A stretch of DNA of 64,000 nucleotides from NCBI RefSeq assembly GCF_003287955.1, contig NZ_QMKP01000014.1, forward strand, positions 48,785 to 112,784. The letters run 5' to 3'. Shown piece after piece: positions 1 to 7,866 of the stretch. The position numbers and the translations under genes are program-made. The stretch comes from Arthrobacter sp. AQ5-06 (lineage in GTDB: Bacteria; Actinomycetota; Actinomycetes; Actinomycetales; Micrococcaceae). The notes beneath the pieces were generated by a model. It was given only the letters and a program-made list of their open reading frames with translations. It was not told the DNA's origin and made no database searches. Position 1 is the first letter of the stretch. Every line of letters begins with the position of its first letter.

Positions 1-708
1 GCGACGGCCCCGAAGGTGGCAGCGAACCTTGGACTTCGCGGCATCGCCGCTTACGACATCTCCGCCGTCTGCTCCGGGTTCGTGTACGCCCTGGCCACGG
101 CATCCTGGGCCATCAGCTCCGGATCCGTGGGCTCGGCCCTCGTCATTGGCGCGGACACGTTCACCCGCCTGCTCGATCCCACGGACCGGGCTACTTCCGT
201 CATCTTCGGGGATGGTGCCGGCGCTGCCTACCTCTCTGCCGGAACTGCCGACGAGCCGGGCGCCATCCTGGCTTCCACTCTCCACTCGGACGGCACAGGC
301 GAAACGCTCATCCAGGTGCCACGCAGCGCCGGGGCCTTTTTCGAGATGCAAGGCAAGGAGGTGTTCACGCATGCCGTCTCCGCGATGTCTGATTCCGTAG
401 GAACCGTGCTTGCCAGTGTTGGCTGGACCGCGCCTGAGGTGGATTCCCTGATCGCGCACCAGGCGAACCTCCGGATCCTGAACACCGTTGCCTCCGTTAC
501 CGGCATCCCCAGCTCGAAGGCCGAAATCCACCTAGACAGAGTAGGCAACACCTCGGCAGCTTCGATTCCTTTGGCCATGACCAACGCCGGAACGAAGGGC
601 CACAGGACCCCGGGCGACAAGGTGGTCCTGACTGCCTTTGGCGGAGGAACCACCTGGGGCGCCATTGCCATGACATGGCCATCGATCTCGGTTGTCGACC
701 CGCACTAG
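1..708 (+). CDS. 3-oxoacyl-ACP synthase III (KAS III/FabH-type), 5' end outside window
   Basis: Condenses an acyl-CoA (or acyl) starter with malonyl-ACP to begin an acyl chain. The frame is open from base 1, so the N-terminus lies outside the window. The full KAS III triad is visible: Cys in AVCSGF (codon 70-72), His in AHQAN (457-459) and Asn in VGNTSAAS (547-549). The C-terminal FGGGTTWGA glycine-rich motif is also present. An acyl carrier protein, a flavodoxin and a type II thioesterase follow closely. That context suggests a specialised acyl pathway rather than housekeeping fatty-acid synthesis, where fabH normally sits with fabD/fabF. The product is unknown because the upstream cluster is not in the window. 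Confidence 0.9.
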   Translation, partial: ATAPKVAANLGLRGIAAYDISAVCSGFVYALATASWAISSGSVGSALVIGADTFTRLLDPTDRATSVIFGDGAGAAYLSAGTADEPGAILASTLHSDGTGETLIQVPRSAGAFFEMQGKEVFTHAVSAMSDSVGTVLASVGWTAPEVDSLIAHQANLRILNTVASVTGIPSSKAEIHLDRVGNTSAASIPLAMTNAGTKGHRTPGDKVVLTAFGGGTTWGAIAMTWPSISVVDPH

Positions 709-800
709 GGACGAACATCCGAATCCTGCCGGGCCGCTGGCCTGCAGGACCACTGTGGCGCCGGCCATCCCGGGGCCACCTGCACATAGGGGAAAAACCA

Positions 801-1046
801 ATGGAAATTGCCGATCTGGACGTCGTTGATGCGATCCGCTCCACCATGGACGAGCTCAGTCATATGGGCCCGGACGACTCGTTCGTTGACCTGGACATCG
901 ATTCACTGTCCCTCGTTGAGGCCGCTGTGATCCTCAGCAACAGGTTCGGCGTGCGTGTGGACGAATTCGAGCTGGCAGATGCAGGCAATGCCCGCACTGC
1001 AGCAAGCATGCTCACGGAAAAACTGGCCCTGCAGCCTGCCGTCTAG
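801..1046 (+). CDS. Acyl carrier protein
   Basis: An 81-residue carrier protein that would hold acyl intermediates on a phosphopantetheine arm for the adjacent KAS III. The attachment serine is in the DIDSLSLVE motif (Ser codon 903-905), followed by the usual helix II. The start is fixed by ATG at 801 with a purine-rich GGGGAAA just upstream; the longer frame reading in from 675 has no such support. It is 92 bp downstream of the KAS III gene and 53 bp before the flavodoxin gene, all co-directional, so a single transcript is likely. Confidence 0.9.
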   Translation: MEIADLDVVDAIRSTMDELSHMGPDDSFVDLDIDSLSLVEAAVILSNRFGVRVDEFELADAGNARTAASMLTEKLALQPAV

Positions 1047-1099
1047 CCGCAACCCTTCACAAGACCCGACCGTCGACCGAGCACAAACTGAGGATACCC

Positions 1100-1711
1100 A
1101 TGCCCAATCCGGCAATTGCAGTTGTTTATTATTCAGGCTCCGGCCATACGGCAGTTCTGGCGGACGCAGTGGTTAACGCTGCCGCCGCGGGCGGCGGCAT
1201 CACCGCGCTCCTGCGGGTGGACGAGCTGACTGAAGAGTCCTGGAATTTCATCGACGAGGCTGACGCGATCATCTTCGGCGCCCCCACCTACATGGGCACA
1301 GCCCCGTCGGCGTTCCATGCCTTCGCCGAGAAGACCGCAGGCCGTTGGGCTGTACAGAAATGGCACAACAAGCTTGGAGCCGGCTTCACTAACGCGGCCT
1401 GCAAGGCTGGGGACAAGAATTCCACCCTGGATTACTTCTCCACCTTTGCTGCGCAGCACGGAATGAACTGGATCAACCTGGGCCTGCTCCCAGGCTGGAA
1501 GAGTACCAAGGGCACCGAAAATGACCTCAATCGCTTTGGCTACTTCAACGGGGCCGCAGCCCAAACGTTCTCTGACGTCGGCATCGAAGGGGTTCATCCT
1601 GCAGATATCGCTACGGCAGAGCACTTGGGCAGGAGAGTCGCCGACATGGCGGCCATCTTCGCCGCCGGTCGCTCCGCTATAGATCGGGAACTCGTCACTT
1701 TGGGGGCCTAG
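1100..1711 (+). CDS. Flavodoxin-family NAD(P)H-dependent oxidoreductase (WrbA-like)
   Basis: A 203-residue flavodoxin-fold protein. The FMN phosphate-binding loop YYSGSGHT lies at residues 10-17, and the second flavin-binding segment FGAPTYMGTAPS at about 59-70. Members reduce quinones or act as electron donors or FMN reductases. Position directly after KAS III and ACP suggests a tailoring redox step or cofactor supply for the same pathway; this is inference. The gene converges on the thioesterase gene, with only 13 bp between them. Confidence 0.82.
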   Translation: MPNPAIAVVYYSGSGHTAVLADAVVNAAAAGGGITALLRVDELTEESWNFIDEADAIIFGAPTYMGTAPSAFHAFAEKTAGRWAVQKWHNKLGAGFTNAACKAGDKNSTLDYFSTFAAQHGMNWINLGLLPGWKSTKGTENDLNRFGYFNGAAAQTFSDVGIEGVHPADIATAEHLGRRVADMAAIFAAGRSAIDRELVTLGA

Positions 1712-1724
1712 CCACGCACGCTGC

Positions 1725-2411
1725 TTACGCAGACGCTGTCCCCGGTAACGCAGGATCAACTTGCGTCCCCGGGGACAGCGTCGTTTCCACGACCTCCAGC
1801 ACCTGCGAATTGGTGCGGTGGAATAGGTGACCGCCGACGGAAACTTCCACCAGCCGAGGTTTTGTCGAACACCAGGATGTCCAGCGCACGGAGTCGAAGG
1901 CAGACACCAGGGGATCGTCACTGCTGTAAAGGATGGTGGCCGGTACCCTCAACTGCCCCACCGGAGGCCTGCCTGGATACGTCGCCAACAGAGCAAGGTC
2001 CTCGAGCAGGATCTCCCGGGCACGCTCGGACATGGCACCGGAGAGATCGGATAAAGCGGAAGCGCCGGCTACGGCATGTGTTGAGGCCGATAACGAGGGG
2101 GTGGCAGCAGCTCCGTCGGGCGCTACAAGTGGCGGACGAGCGGCGGCCAGGAAGACGTGCTCCATACGGCCAGAGTCCTGGAGCCTAAGGGCAACCTCGA
2201 ACGCAAGGATTGCCCCCATGCTGTGGCCGTAAAGGGCAAGCCTCGGCGACGGCGACGCTGCCATTCGCTGGGCGAGGACATCCGCGGCTTCAGCTACAGA
2301 TCCGAATTCTCTCCCCCGGTAGCCCAGTTTCGTGACGTGGACGCCGGAGAAGCGCCAAGCCGCGAAACTCGCGGTGGTTCCGCCGGCGTGATGCAGGCAA
2401 AACAGATGCAT
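1725..2411 (-). CDS. Type II thioesterase (alpha/beta hydrolase)
   Basis: A stand-alone editing thioesterase of the kind that frees mis-primed carrier proteins in polyketide and nonribosomal peptide systems. Signature elements are the N-terminal LFCLHHAGG, the nucleophile elbow GHSMG, an Asp in SDDPL and a C-terminal His in GGHLFH. I start it at the ATG at 2409-2411, because family members begin directly with the LFCLxHAGG strand; the longer frame to 2483 runs inside the HxlR gene. It lies 16 bp after the HxlR gene on the same strand, so the two are probably co-transcribed. It supports the view that the left end of the window is a biosynthetic locus. Confidence 0.85.
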   Translation of the reverse strand: MHLFCLHHAGGTTASFAAWRFSGVHVTKLGYRGREFGSVAEAADVLAQRMAASPSPRLALYGHSMGAILAFEVALRLQDSGRMEHVFLAAARPPLVAPDGAAATPSLSASTHAVAGASALSDLSGAMSERAREILLEDLALLATYPGRPPVGQLRVPATILYSSDDPLVSAFDSVRWTSWCSTKPRLVEVSVGGHLFHRTNSQVLEVVETTLSPGTQVDPALPGTASA

Positions 2412-2427
2412 GCCGGAGGCCGGAGCG

Positions 2428-2835
2428 CTAGTTGAAGGCGAGCTTGTGCCTGTCGTGCTCCATGCGGGAGGTGGCCACGTCATCCATGTTCTCCTCGGCC
2501 CATTCCTTCATTTCAAAGACGATCCGGAGAAGCGAGTGACCGCGGGGGGTGAGCTCGTAATCTGTCCGCACGGGAACCAACACCGTGACGTGCCTCGAAA
2601 CCAGTCCGTCACGTTCCAACGAGCGCAGCGTGGAGGTGAGCATCTTCTGGCTGGCCCCCGGAATCCTCCTGCGGAGGTCACTGTGGCGCTGCTGCCCATC
2701 CACCAAGGCGAGCATTACCAGCGTTACCCATTTGCTGCTGATGGCCTCGAGCAGTTGGCGTGCCGGGCATAGTTCCAAGAAAGCGTTGTAGTGCTTCTGT
2801 TCTGTCCGACGTTTCTGTTCAGCCGTGAGAGTCAT
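2428..2835 (-). CDS. HxlR-family winged-helix transcriptional regulator
   Basis: A 135-residue MarR/HxlR-type DNA-binding protein. Diagnostic features are an N-terminal Cys in LCPARQLLEAISSKW, the recognition-helix region IPGASQKMLTSTLRSLERDGL, and the wing segment VPVRTDYELTPRGHSL. HxlR proteins often sense electrophiles, quinones or aldehydes, sometimes through that Cys, and control nearby redox genes. Nearby flavodoxin (1100) and azoreductase (3738) genes are plausible targets; this is inference. It begins the thioesterase transcript. Confidence 0.88.
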   Translation of the reverse strand: MTLTAEQKRRTEQKHYNAFLELCPARQLLEAISSKWVTLVMLALVDGQQRHSDLRRRIPGASQKMLTSTLRSLERDGLVSRHVTVLVPVRTDYELTPRGHSLLRIVFEMKEWAEENMDDVATSRMEHDRHKLAFN

Positions 2836-2919
2836 TTCCCCAATACTCTTCTCATCCGATTAACTCGTGGAGCCCAGCATACTTGGTGGTTTGATAAGGA
2901 AGGAAAGTTTGCCGCAATC

Positions 2920-3570
2920 CTAAGCGACTGTTGACGGAAGGCCTTTCACCGTAGGGCTGACCAGCAGCGATTCGCCAGCCAACGCCATGAACGGCAGGTC
3001 CGAGTGGTGGTCGCCGTAGGCGAAGCTCGCCATCAGGTCCACTCCATGTTCGGCCGCATGGGATGCTACGGCCCGCGCTTTGGCGTTGCCCGCCAGCGCC
3101 TCCTCAATTTTCCCTGTGTACTGGCCGTTTTTGGTGCGGGGCAGCGTGCAGAGCACTTCAAGATGCGGCCAGCGCCGTTGCACGCGCACCAGTGCTGGTT
3201 TGAACGAGGCCGTCACGGCGACTATCCGTCGCTCGTTTCTCGTGTGCCCGTCCAGGAGGGATGCCACAGGTTCAAGAAAACGCCATTCCCCTGGTGATTC
3301 GGCTTGAAAATCTGCCCAACGGTCCCCAAGCTCGGCGACCTCAACCACGCTACGGCCCTGCCACCAGCGGAAATAGCGGGCATTGGTCTCGGACCGGGGC
3401 ACGCCGTCCCTGGCCGCAGCGTGCAGGCCGCCCAGGAAATCCTCGGCCTCGCTGAGGCGGAGACCTTCAGCGGCGTCGAAGCGAAGGAAGTCGAAGATGG
3501 TGTTGTAGGCCACGACTGTGCCATCAATGTCGGTGTAGGCAGCCTGGGCGGGGGTATCGGATTCTTCCAC
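2920..3570 (-). CDS. HAD-IB family phosphatase (SerB-like)
   Basis: A phosphohydrolase with the HAD nucleophile motif YTDIDGTV, the Ser/Thr motif in VAVTASF, a Lys in NAKARAV and the C-terminal acidic motif YGDHHSDLPF. This is the phosphoserine phosphatase-like subfamily; substrate unknown. I prefer the GTG at 3568-3570, preceded by AGGA, giving 216 residues that start close to the DxDGT motif. An upstream start at 3645 would add 25 low-complexity residues and run across the inverted GGCAC/GTGCC boxes. HAD phosphatases of this type recur in natural-product loci, in line with the neighbours. Confidence 0.8.
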   Translation of the reverse strand: MEESDTPAQAAYTDIDGTVVAYNTIFDFLRFDAAEGLRLSEAEDFLGGLHAAARDGVPRSETNARYFRWWQGRSVVEVAELGDRWADFQAESPGEWRFLEPVASLLDGHTRNERRIVAVTASFKPALVRVQRRWPHLEVLCTLPRTKNGQYTGKIEEALAGNAKARAVASHAAEHGVDLMASFAYGDHHSDLPFMALAGESLLVSPTVKGLPSTVA

Positions 3571-3619
3571 AGGAAGAATCCTAGGGTCAGGTTCGCGGGT
3601 TGGAAGCCTTTGCGGGGAA

Positions 3620-3708
3620 GGCACCTTGGAGTGCCCTAGGCACAAAATAGTGCGTTCTTACGCAACGCAGAGGTCTAGGTCAGGATCGATAACGAGGCAC
3701 AAAGTGCC
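3620..3708. promoter_or_regulatory. Cluster of GGCAC/GTGCC inverted repeats between HAD and azoreductase genes
   Basis: Three perfect short inverted repeats share one half-site: GGCAC-N6-GTGCC (3620-3635), GTGCC-CTA-GGCAC (3631-3643) and GGCAC-AAA-GTGCC (3696-3708). They lie in the divergent interval between the HAD gene and azoR. Repeated, symmetric half-sites at a divergent promoter look like operators; the nearby HxlR or MmyB-type regulator would be the obvious candidate. Binding is inference. Confidence 0.5.
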
Positions 3709-3737
3709 CCATTAGTAAAGCTTTTGAAAGGAAGCCA

Positions 3738-4415
3738 ATGCCTACCATCCTCCACATCAACGCCTCTCCCCGCTACGCCAACAGCGACTCCCTTCGGTTG
3801 GCCCGGCATTTCATCGATTCCGTCCAAGCTGCCGGCCCGGAGAGCTTTGAGCTGGAGACCCTGGACCTGTTCAACGACGGTGCGCTGCCCGTTTTCGGCC
3901 GCACCGCAGCGGCTGCCAAGATGGCTGTATTCTCCGGCCAGGACCAGACGCCAGAGCAGATCACCGCGTGGGAATCAGCCCGCGCCGTGTTCGACCAGTT
4001 CGCAGCTGCCGATGCCTACGTCTTCAACATCCCCATGTGGAATGCCGGTGTCCCCTACGTCCTGAAGCAGTGGATCGACATCATTACCCAGCCCGGCTGG
4101 AGCTTCGGTTTCGACCCGGAAAAGGGCTACCGCGGCCTGATGGAGGGCAAGCAGGCCCTCGCCATCCACACCAGCGGGGTTTACGCCCCCGGCGTGCCGG
4201 CCGCCTTCGGTTCTGATTTCAGCAGCACCTTCTTCGCTGACTGGCTGAACTTCGTAGGCATTGAAGACGCCACCCATGTCCGTTTCGCCCCTACTGTCCT
4301 CAACGGCGACGTGGACGGCACGCGCAAGGTTGCCGAAGCCGAGCTCGCCGACGCAGCCTTCGGTTTCGCCGGCAAGCTCAGCGCCGTTGGAACCCTCCAG
4401 CTCGTCAACGACTAA
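3738..4415 (+). CDS. azoR: FMN-dependent NADH-azoreductase
   Basis: A 225-residue flavodoxin-like NAD(P)H:quinone/azo reductase. N-terminal LHINASPR and NSDSLRLA form the FMN phosphate loop, and PMWNAGVPYVLKQWID is the conserved family block around residues 99-114. It reduces quinones and azo bonds by two electrons, protecting from quinone stress. An AAGGAAG ribosome-binding site lies 3 bases before the ATG. It is followed 10 bp later by the ATPase gene, so the two probably share a transcript. Divergent inverted repeats upstream may hold its operator. Confidence 0.88.
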   Translation: MPTILHINASPRYANSDSLRLARHFIDSVQAAGPESFELETLDLFNDGALPVFGRTAAAAKMAVFSGQDQTPEQITAWESARAVFDQFAAADAYVFNIPMWNAGVPYVLKQWIDIITQPGWSFGFDPEKGYRGLMEGKQALAIHTSGVYAPGVPAAFGSDFSSTFFADWLNFVGIEDATHVRFAPTVLNGDVDGTRKVAEAELADAAFGFAGKLSAVGTLQLVND

Positions 4416-4425
4416 GGCGGACGCA

Positions 4426-5130
4426 GTGCGCATCGGCATTTCGGGCACCTATTCCTCGGGCAAGACGTTCACCTCCATGGCTTTGTCCCACTACACCGGG
4501 CTGCCTAGGACCAGGGCCAGGACCATGAGGGAAATCCTGCCTGAGGCCGCACCGGGCAAGTCGCTCGAGGAATGCACCGCAGCGGAACTCATCCAGATGA
4601 TCGTGACGCGTCACGTGGAACGGGCGGTGTATGAGGACAAGTTGTCTGACGGCTTCGTTTCAGACGGTTCCTCCCTGCAGGAATGGATCTACGGGTCCGT
4701 GCGGGTCTCTCTCGGCTTGAACCCCAGTGCCTCGGCACAGCTGAAGGCCGGGGAAACAGTCGAAAAGACGGCGGAACTTGCTTTCTTCGAAGAGGTGATG
4801 GCGAGCCTCGGCAACAGCTTCAAGAGGCACGTAAAGAACTCCTTCGATGCCTTCGTTCACCTGAAGAACGAGCTGCCGCTTTCGGCGGACGGGCACCGCC
4901 CGGTCAACGACCGGTTCCGGAACATGTCCGATGCGATCCTGCAGCAGACCATGGACGAACTCGGCATCCCGTTTTACGTAGTCTCCGGTTCGGTTGGGGA
5001 ACGACTCGAGCAGATCGTCTCCCTGTTCAACATTGAACCGCGAATGGCCCCGGAAGAGGCCATTCGCCTGGCCTCCGAGGAATACGCGCTGCTCGACGTC
5101 CGCTCCGAACGGGAGCGCGTCCTGCAATAG
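4426..5130 (+). CDS. P-loop ATPase, AAA_28/NadR-like kinase fold
   Basis: A 234-residue nucleotide-binding protein with Walker A GTYSSGKT right at the N-terminus (residues 6-13) and a downstream region resembling the AAA_28 family (NadR/Ttd14 kinase-like). Start chosen at GTG 4426, with AAGGCGG 5 bases upstream; the upstream extension overlaps azoR in another frame. I cannot name the substrate. It is 10 bp from the azoreductase gene, so co-transcription is likely. Genes of this kind occur in some biosynthetic clusters as small-molecule kinases or NTPases; that role is inference. Confidence 0.78.
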   Translation: MRIGISGTYSSGKTFTSMALSHYTGLPRTRARTMREILPEAAPGKSLEECTAAELIQMIVTRHVERAVYEDKLSDGFVSDGSSLQEWIYGSVRVSLGLNPSASAQLKAGETVEKTAELAFFEEVMASLGNSFKRHVKNSFDAFVHLKNELPLSADGHRPVNDRFRNMSDAILQQTMDELGIPFYVVSGSVGERLEQIVSLFNIEPRMAPEEAIRLASEEYALLDVRSERERVLQ

Positions 5131-5260
5131 CCGGAAATCCCAGGATCCAGAAGCAAGACACTGCTCACCGGTTCGTCCGGCCGACCACTACAGAGTGGCC
5201 GGCCGGACGCGCTTCAATTATGGAGTATCCATTCGTACAGATCAGCCCCTGTCCAACCAC

Positions 5261-6232
5261 GTGCGCCTTGGCAACTTCCTCCGCGCGCGCCGGGAACAGA
5301 CCCGTCCTGAGGACATAGGGTTACCTGCCAGCTCACGACGGCGGACGCCCGGACTCCGCCGCGAAGAAGTCGCAGTTCTCGCGAACGTAGGCGTGTCTTG
5401 GTACACCTGGCTCGAGCAGGGACGGGCCATAGGCGCATCGGAGGAAATCCTTGACGCTATCGCGGACGCACTCCGGCTCAGCCCCGAAGACCGCACGCAT
5501 ATCCGTCGGCTGGCCTCCGGACGCCGATCGCCCGAAAGGTCTGCCACTTTGCCTTCCGGCCCGCCCGCAGAAGCCGACGGCGAGCGGCTCGCGCTTCTGC
5601 AGCAACTGGTGGATGCCATGACCAACCCCAGCTACATCGCGGATCCCTTTTGGACGGTTGTAGTCATGAACACTGCTGCCGCCAGCACCTTCGATACCCG
5701 TGTGGGCGCCAGCTGTCTGCAACGGTTTTTCACAGATCAAGAGCTTGCCCGGTCGCATGTGCACCAGGAGATGATGGCCCGTTCCATGGTGGCTCAGTTC
5801 CGGGCACAGTCGGCAAGGTATCTCGACGATCCCCGCTTTGAGGTCATGGCGCGCGGCCTGTGCGAAGTATCGGAGGCCTTCCGCGAACTGTGGCAACGCC
5901 AGGTGGTGGGCGATTCGTACCATGTCGACGTCGTCTATGATCACCCGGCCCTGGGCAGGATGAGCTTCGACCCCATGGTTTTGGCAGTTCCGCAATTTCC
6001 GACACTCCGGCTCTTCACGTACTTGCCCAAAAGAGGAACCGGGACCCAGTCGGCACTGCTCGAGCTGAACCGGAAGGCCGTCGCCCAGCGGCACACAAAG
6101 CTACATGCTTCACCTTCGATCGCTCGAACGGGCACAGTTTCGCGGGACAGGGCGTCTGCTATGGCGGAGGGCTCGGCTGCCTCCGAGGTCGCGGCCATGG
6201 CCGAGGTCAGTGGTGCGGGGGCACTGGTCTGA
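5261..6232 (+). CDS. MmyB-type XRE transcriptional regulator
   Basis: An N-terminal helix-turn-helix with the family signature TPGLRREEVAVLANVGVSWY is followed by LEQGR and by an MmyB ligand-binding PAS-like domain (VVVMNTAAAS, then DPMVLAVPQFPTLRLFTYLP near the C-terminus). Such regulators bind fatty-acid-like ligands in some members and often repress an adjacent oxidoreductase gene. The start is uncertain: GTG 5261 begins VRLGNFLRARREQ, as is typical, but has no clear ribosome-binding site, and the frame is open upstream. The C-terminal 40 residues after AQRHTKLHA are low-complexity Ala/Glu-rich and may reflect a shifted stop. Confidence 0.82.
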   Translation: MRLGNFLRARREQTRPEDIGLPASSRRRTPGLRREEVAVLANVGVSWYTWLEQGRAIGASEEILDAIADALRLSPEDRTHIRRLASGRRSPERSATLPSGPPAEADGERLALLQQLVDAMTNPSYIADPFWTVVVMNTAAASTFDTRVGASCLQRFFTDQELARSHVHQEMMARSMVAQFRAQSARYLDDPRFEVMARGLCEVSEAFRELWQRQVVGDSYHVDVVYDHPALGRMSFDPMVLAVPQFPTLRLFTYLPKRGTGTQSALLELNRKAVAQRHTKLHASPSIARTGTVSRDRASAMAEGSAASEVAAMAEVSGAGALV

Positions 6233-6307
6233 GAGATCGCTCCACCCTGCCTCACCCAGTGATCCCTTCCAAGCGCAGAACACTCTACAAATACTCAAGG
6301 AGTAGCC

Positions 6308-6568
6308 ATGTCCAAGCAACCTACGGCCACCCGTGCCGTGCAGATCTCGCCACCAAACAAGCATCAGTTGGCACTGATGATCTGGATAGCAGTATTTCCT
6401 ACCCTGACTCTTATCAACCTTGCCTTCGGAGACTGGCTCGGAACCCTGCACCCTGTAGTGCGCACCTTTGTCTTGGTCACGGTCGCAGTCCCGATCGTAA
6501 TTTACGGAATCATGCCCTGTCTGCACCGGCTACGGGCCAGGCTTATGACCCGCGCTGCCGGCAGTTAG
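6308..6568 (+). CDS. Small two-helix membrane protein resembling the tail of COG3224 monooxygenases
   Basis: An 86-residue protein with an ideal AAGGAG site 5 bases before its ATG. Two membrane helices are predicted by eye, LALMIWIAVFPTLTLINLAF and VRTFVLVTVAVPIVIYGIM, ending in the basic segment RLRARLMTR. This pattern, with MPxLxRLxAR after helix 2, matches the C-terminal membrane anchor of antibiotic-biosynthesis-monooxygenase-like COG3224 proteins. Here it stands alone, without the catalytic ABM domain. It follows the MmyB regulator and could be its target gene. Confidence 0.7.
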   Translation: MSKQPTATRAVQISPPNKHQLALMIWIAVFPTLTLINLAFGDWLGTLHPVVRTFVLVTVAVPIVIYGIMPCLHRLRARLMTRAAGS

Positions 6569-6683
6569 CTTCTTCGCCCGGGGAAGGCATGCACTGGCAA
6601 TGAGGTCGGGGCGGAGAGTCGGCCGCGTAAGGCCACCTTGACCTCAGCGCAGATCAAGGCTCATCAGCACGCGGGGGAAGCCA

Positions 6684-6870
6684 TTGATCACGGATTCGGC
6701 GTCGGCGGCCTTGGGGAAGCCAGCTGCTTTCACCGCCCAGTACGTCAACACCGAAACCACCCAGTGGGCAACCAACCCCGACGGCGACACTTACGGCGCA
6801 CAGAACGAGAACGGAAGTCCTGACATGGTCGCCGTCGCGGCCGCGCCGACCGGCACCCTCAGCTGGTCTC
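6684..6870 (+). pseudogene. Unrecognised gene fragment
   Basis: About 60 codons from a TTG at 6684 read like real protein (GKPAAFTAQYVNTETTQW, then NPDGDTYGAQNENGSPD), but after about 6865 the frame becomes Arg/Pro-rich nonsense and overlaps a small gene on the other strand. There is no ribosome-binding site. It is most simply a remnant whose rest was lost. I do not recognise the family. Confidence 0.35.
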
Positions 6871-7020
6871 CCACCAGGACTCACGCTCGAACCAACGCGC
6901 GGGATCCGAGGCCACCGCCCACACGAGCCCGTCATACCGGATCGCCAAGGGCTCCCCGGCCAAGGTGAATCGAACGTCCACCGCGGCCGCCCGGGCGGTC
7001 TCACTCTGTTGTGCCGTCAC
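6859..7020 (-). CDS. Small W-rich protein, DUF6504-like
   Basis: A 53-residue reading frame starting at GTG 7018-7020, overlapping the end of the upstream gene by 20 bases. It contains VRFTLAGEPLAIRYDGLVW, then ASDPARWFERESWWETS. The pattern (R-F-x3-G-x3-x-I-R ... W ... RWFER-x-WW) resembles DUF6504 proteins, which in many actinobacteria accompany the ImuB-like Y-family polymerase and DnaE2 of the SOS mutasome. No polymerase gene is present here. The pairing with the 120-residue upstream protein suggests a two-gene unit left from, or moved with, such a cassette. Confidence 0.55.
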   Translation of the reverse strand: MTAQQSETARAAAVDVRFTLAGEPLAIRYDGLVWAVASDPARWFERESWWETS

Positions 7021-7363
7021 GCTGCGTTCTCTCTCCCAAAGTCCTGTTCAAATCTGATTTCCGTGTCACGGCCGAGGCCCACACCCACGTCCGGCGCCGC
7101 ACCGGACCGTCCTCCCAGGAGACTCGAACCGCCTTCGCGGTCCAGGAGTAGACCACTCCATCGATGAGTTCCGCGCAGTCCTGAAACCGGATCCAGGCCC
7201 GCACGGGGATCCCGTGCACGTCGGTGCTGGAAGGGGTGTTCTCAAAGTCCAGTTCCTCCACGGTCAGCCCGATCGGCAGAGCACGCCGGGCGTACCGCGC
7301 TTGAAGCCCCTTGAGCTGGTCCCGGTCCACTACCACACCGTTAGTACTTATATACCAACGCAT
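7001..7363 (-). CDS. Conserved-looking hypothetical protein paired with the DUF6504-like gene
   Basis: A 120-residue protein starting MRWYISTNGVVVDRDQLKG, with a C-terminal half rich in W and R (DGVVYSWTAKAVRVSWEDG, then RRTWVWASAV). It overlaps the following small gene by 20 bases, so the two are likely translated together. The upstream region has an AT-rich patch (TTAGTACTTATATACC around 7331-7348) that could be a promoter. I do not recognise the family. Both small proteins have similar W/V/R composition and may be related to each other. Confidence 0.5.
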   Translation of the reverse strand: MRWYISTNGVVVDRDQLKGLQARYARRALPIGLTVEELDFENTPSSTDVHGIPVRAWIRFQDCAELIDGVVYSWTAKAVRVSWEDGPVRRRTWVWASAVTRKSDLNRTLGERTQRDGTTE

Positions 7364-7866
7364 TTCCGTAAGTACGTATCTATGTTCGGATCATACGCCG
7401 GTTTCAGTGTGTGGGAAGGGTCTGACAATCAGGCCGGACCGGCCGCAGCGGCCCCGCCTGCGTGGTCTGCGCTGACGCTCCGACCTGGGAAATGGCCGTC
7501 CGGTTCGCTCCCGCCTGTTGGGCCGGGCGCGGACGTCGCAGAGCTCCGCCGGACCGACCTGGTTGTTTTTGCCTTACATGTGGCTGGGTTCTTCTCCGTA
7601 CAAGGGCCCTGATCGTAGCCGTCCGGGGGCCCGACCCGTCAACCCGCGCGGACGCGCAGGGGCAGGCGGTCGCTGCGCTCCCTTATTTCCTGTCCCTGCG
7701 CGTCCACTTTTCGGGGTTGACGGCCCACCCTCGACCGGCTGGACCAGGTGGGGCCTCGCACGGCGGGGCAGGAAGGAGGTGGCTACATGAGCATCGAGCC
7801 CATCGGCTGATTCCGACAAGCCCGGGGCACGCTTGGGGGGCGCAAACTCCCGGTAGCATCATTGAT
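7364..7866. other. 503-bp interval without a credible gene
   Basis: Open frames cross this interval but carry Arg/Pro/Gly-rich out-of-frame composition and no ribosome-binding sites. The only structure I see is a 12-bp inverted repeat, GGACGCGCAGGG (7650-7661) with CCCTGCGCGTCC (7694-7705), enclosing 32 bases. With the remnants on both sides, this looks like degraded or recently rearranged DNA. Confidence 0.5.

Noticed and set aside
2920..3645. Start of the HAD phosphatase at 3645
   Set aside because: The extra 25 residues are low-complexity and overlap inverted repeats that look like operators; GTG 3570 has AGGA upstream and starts near the catalytic motif.
7462..7866. N-terminal extension of the DUF3592-like protein
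   Set aside because: The extension is Arg/Pro/Gly-rich with no domain, and ATG 7867 starts just before the first membrane helix.
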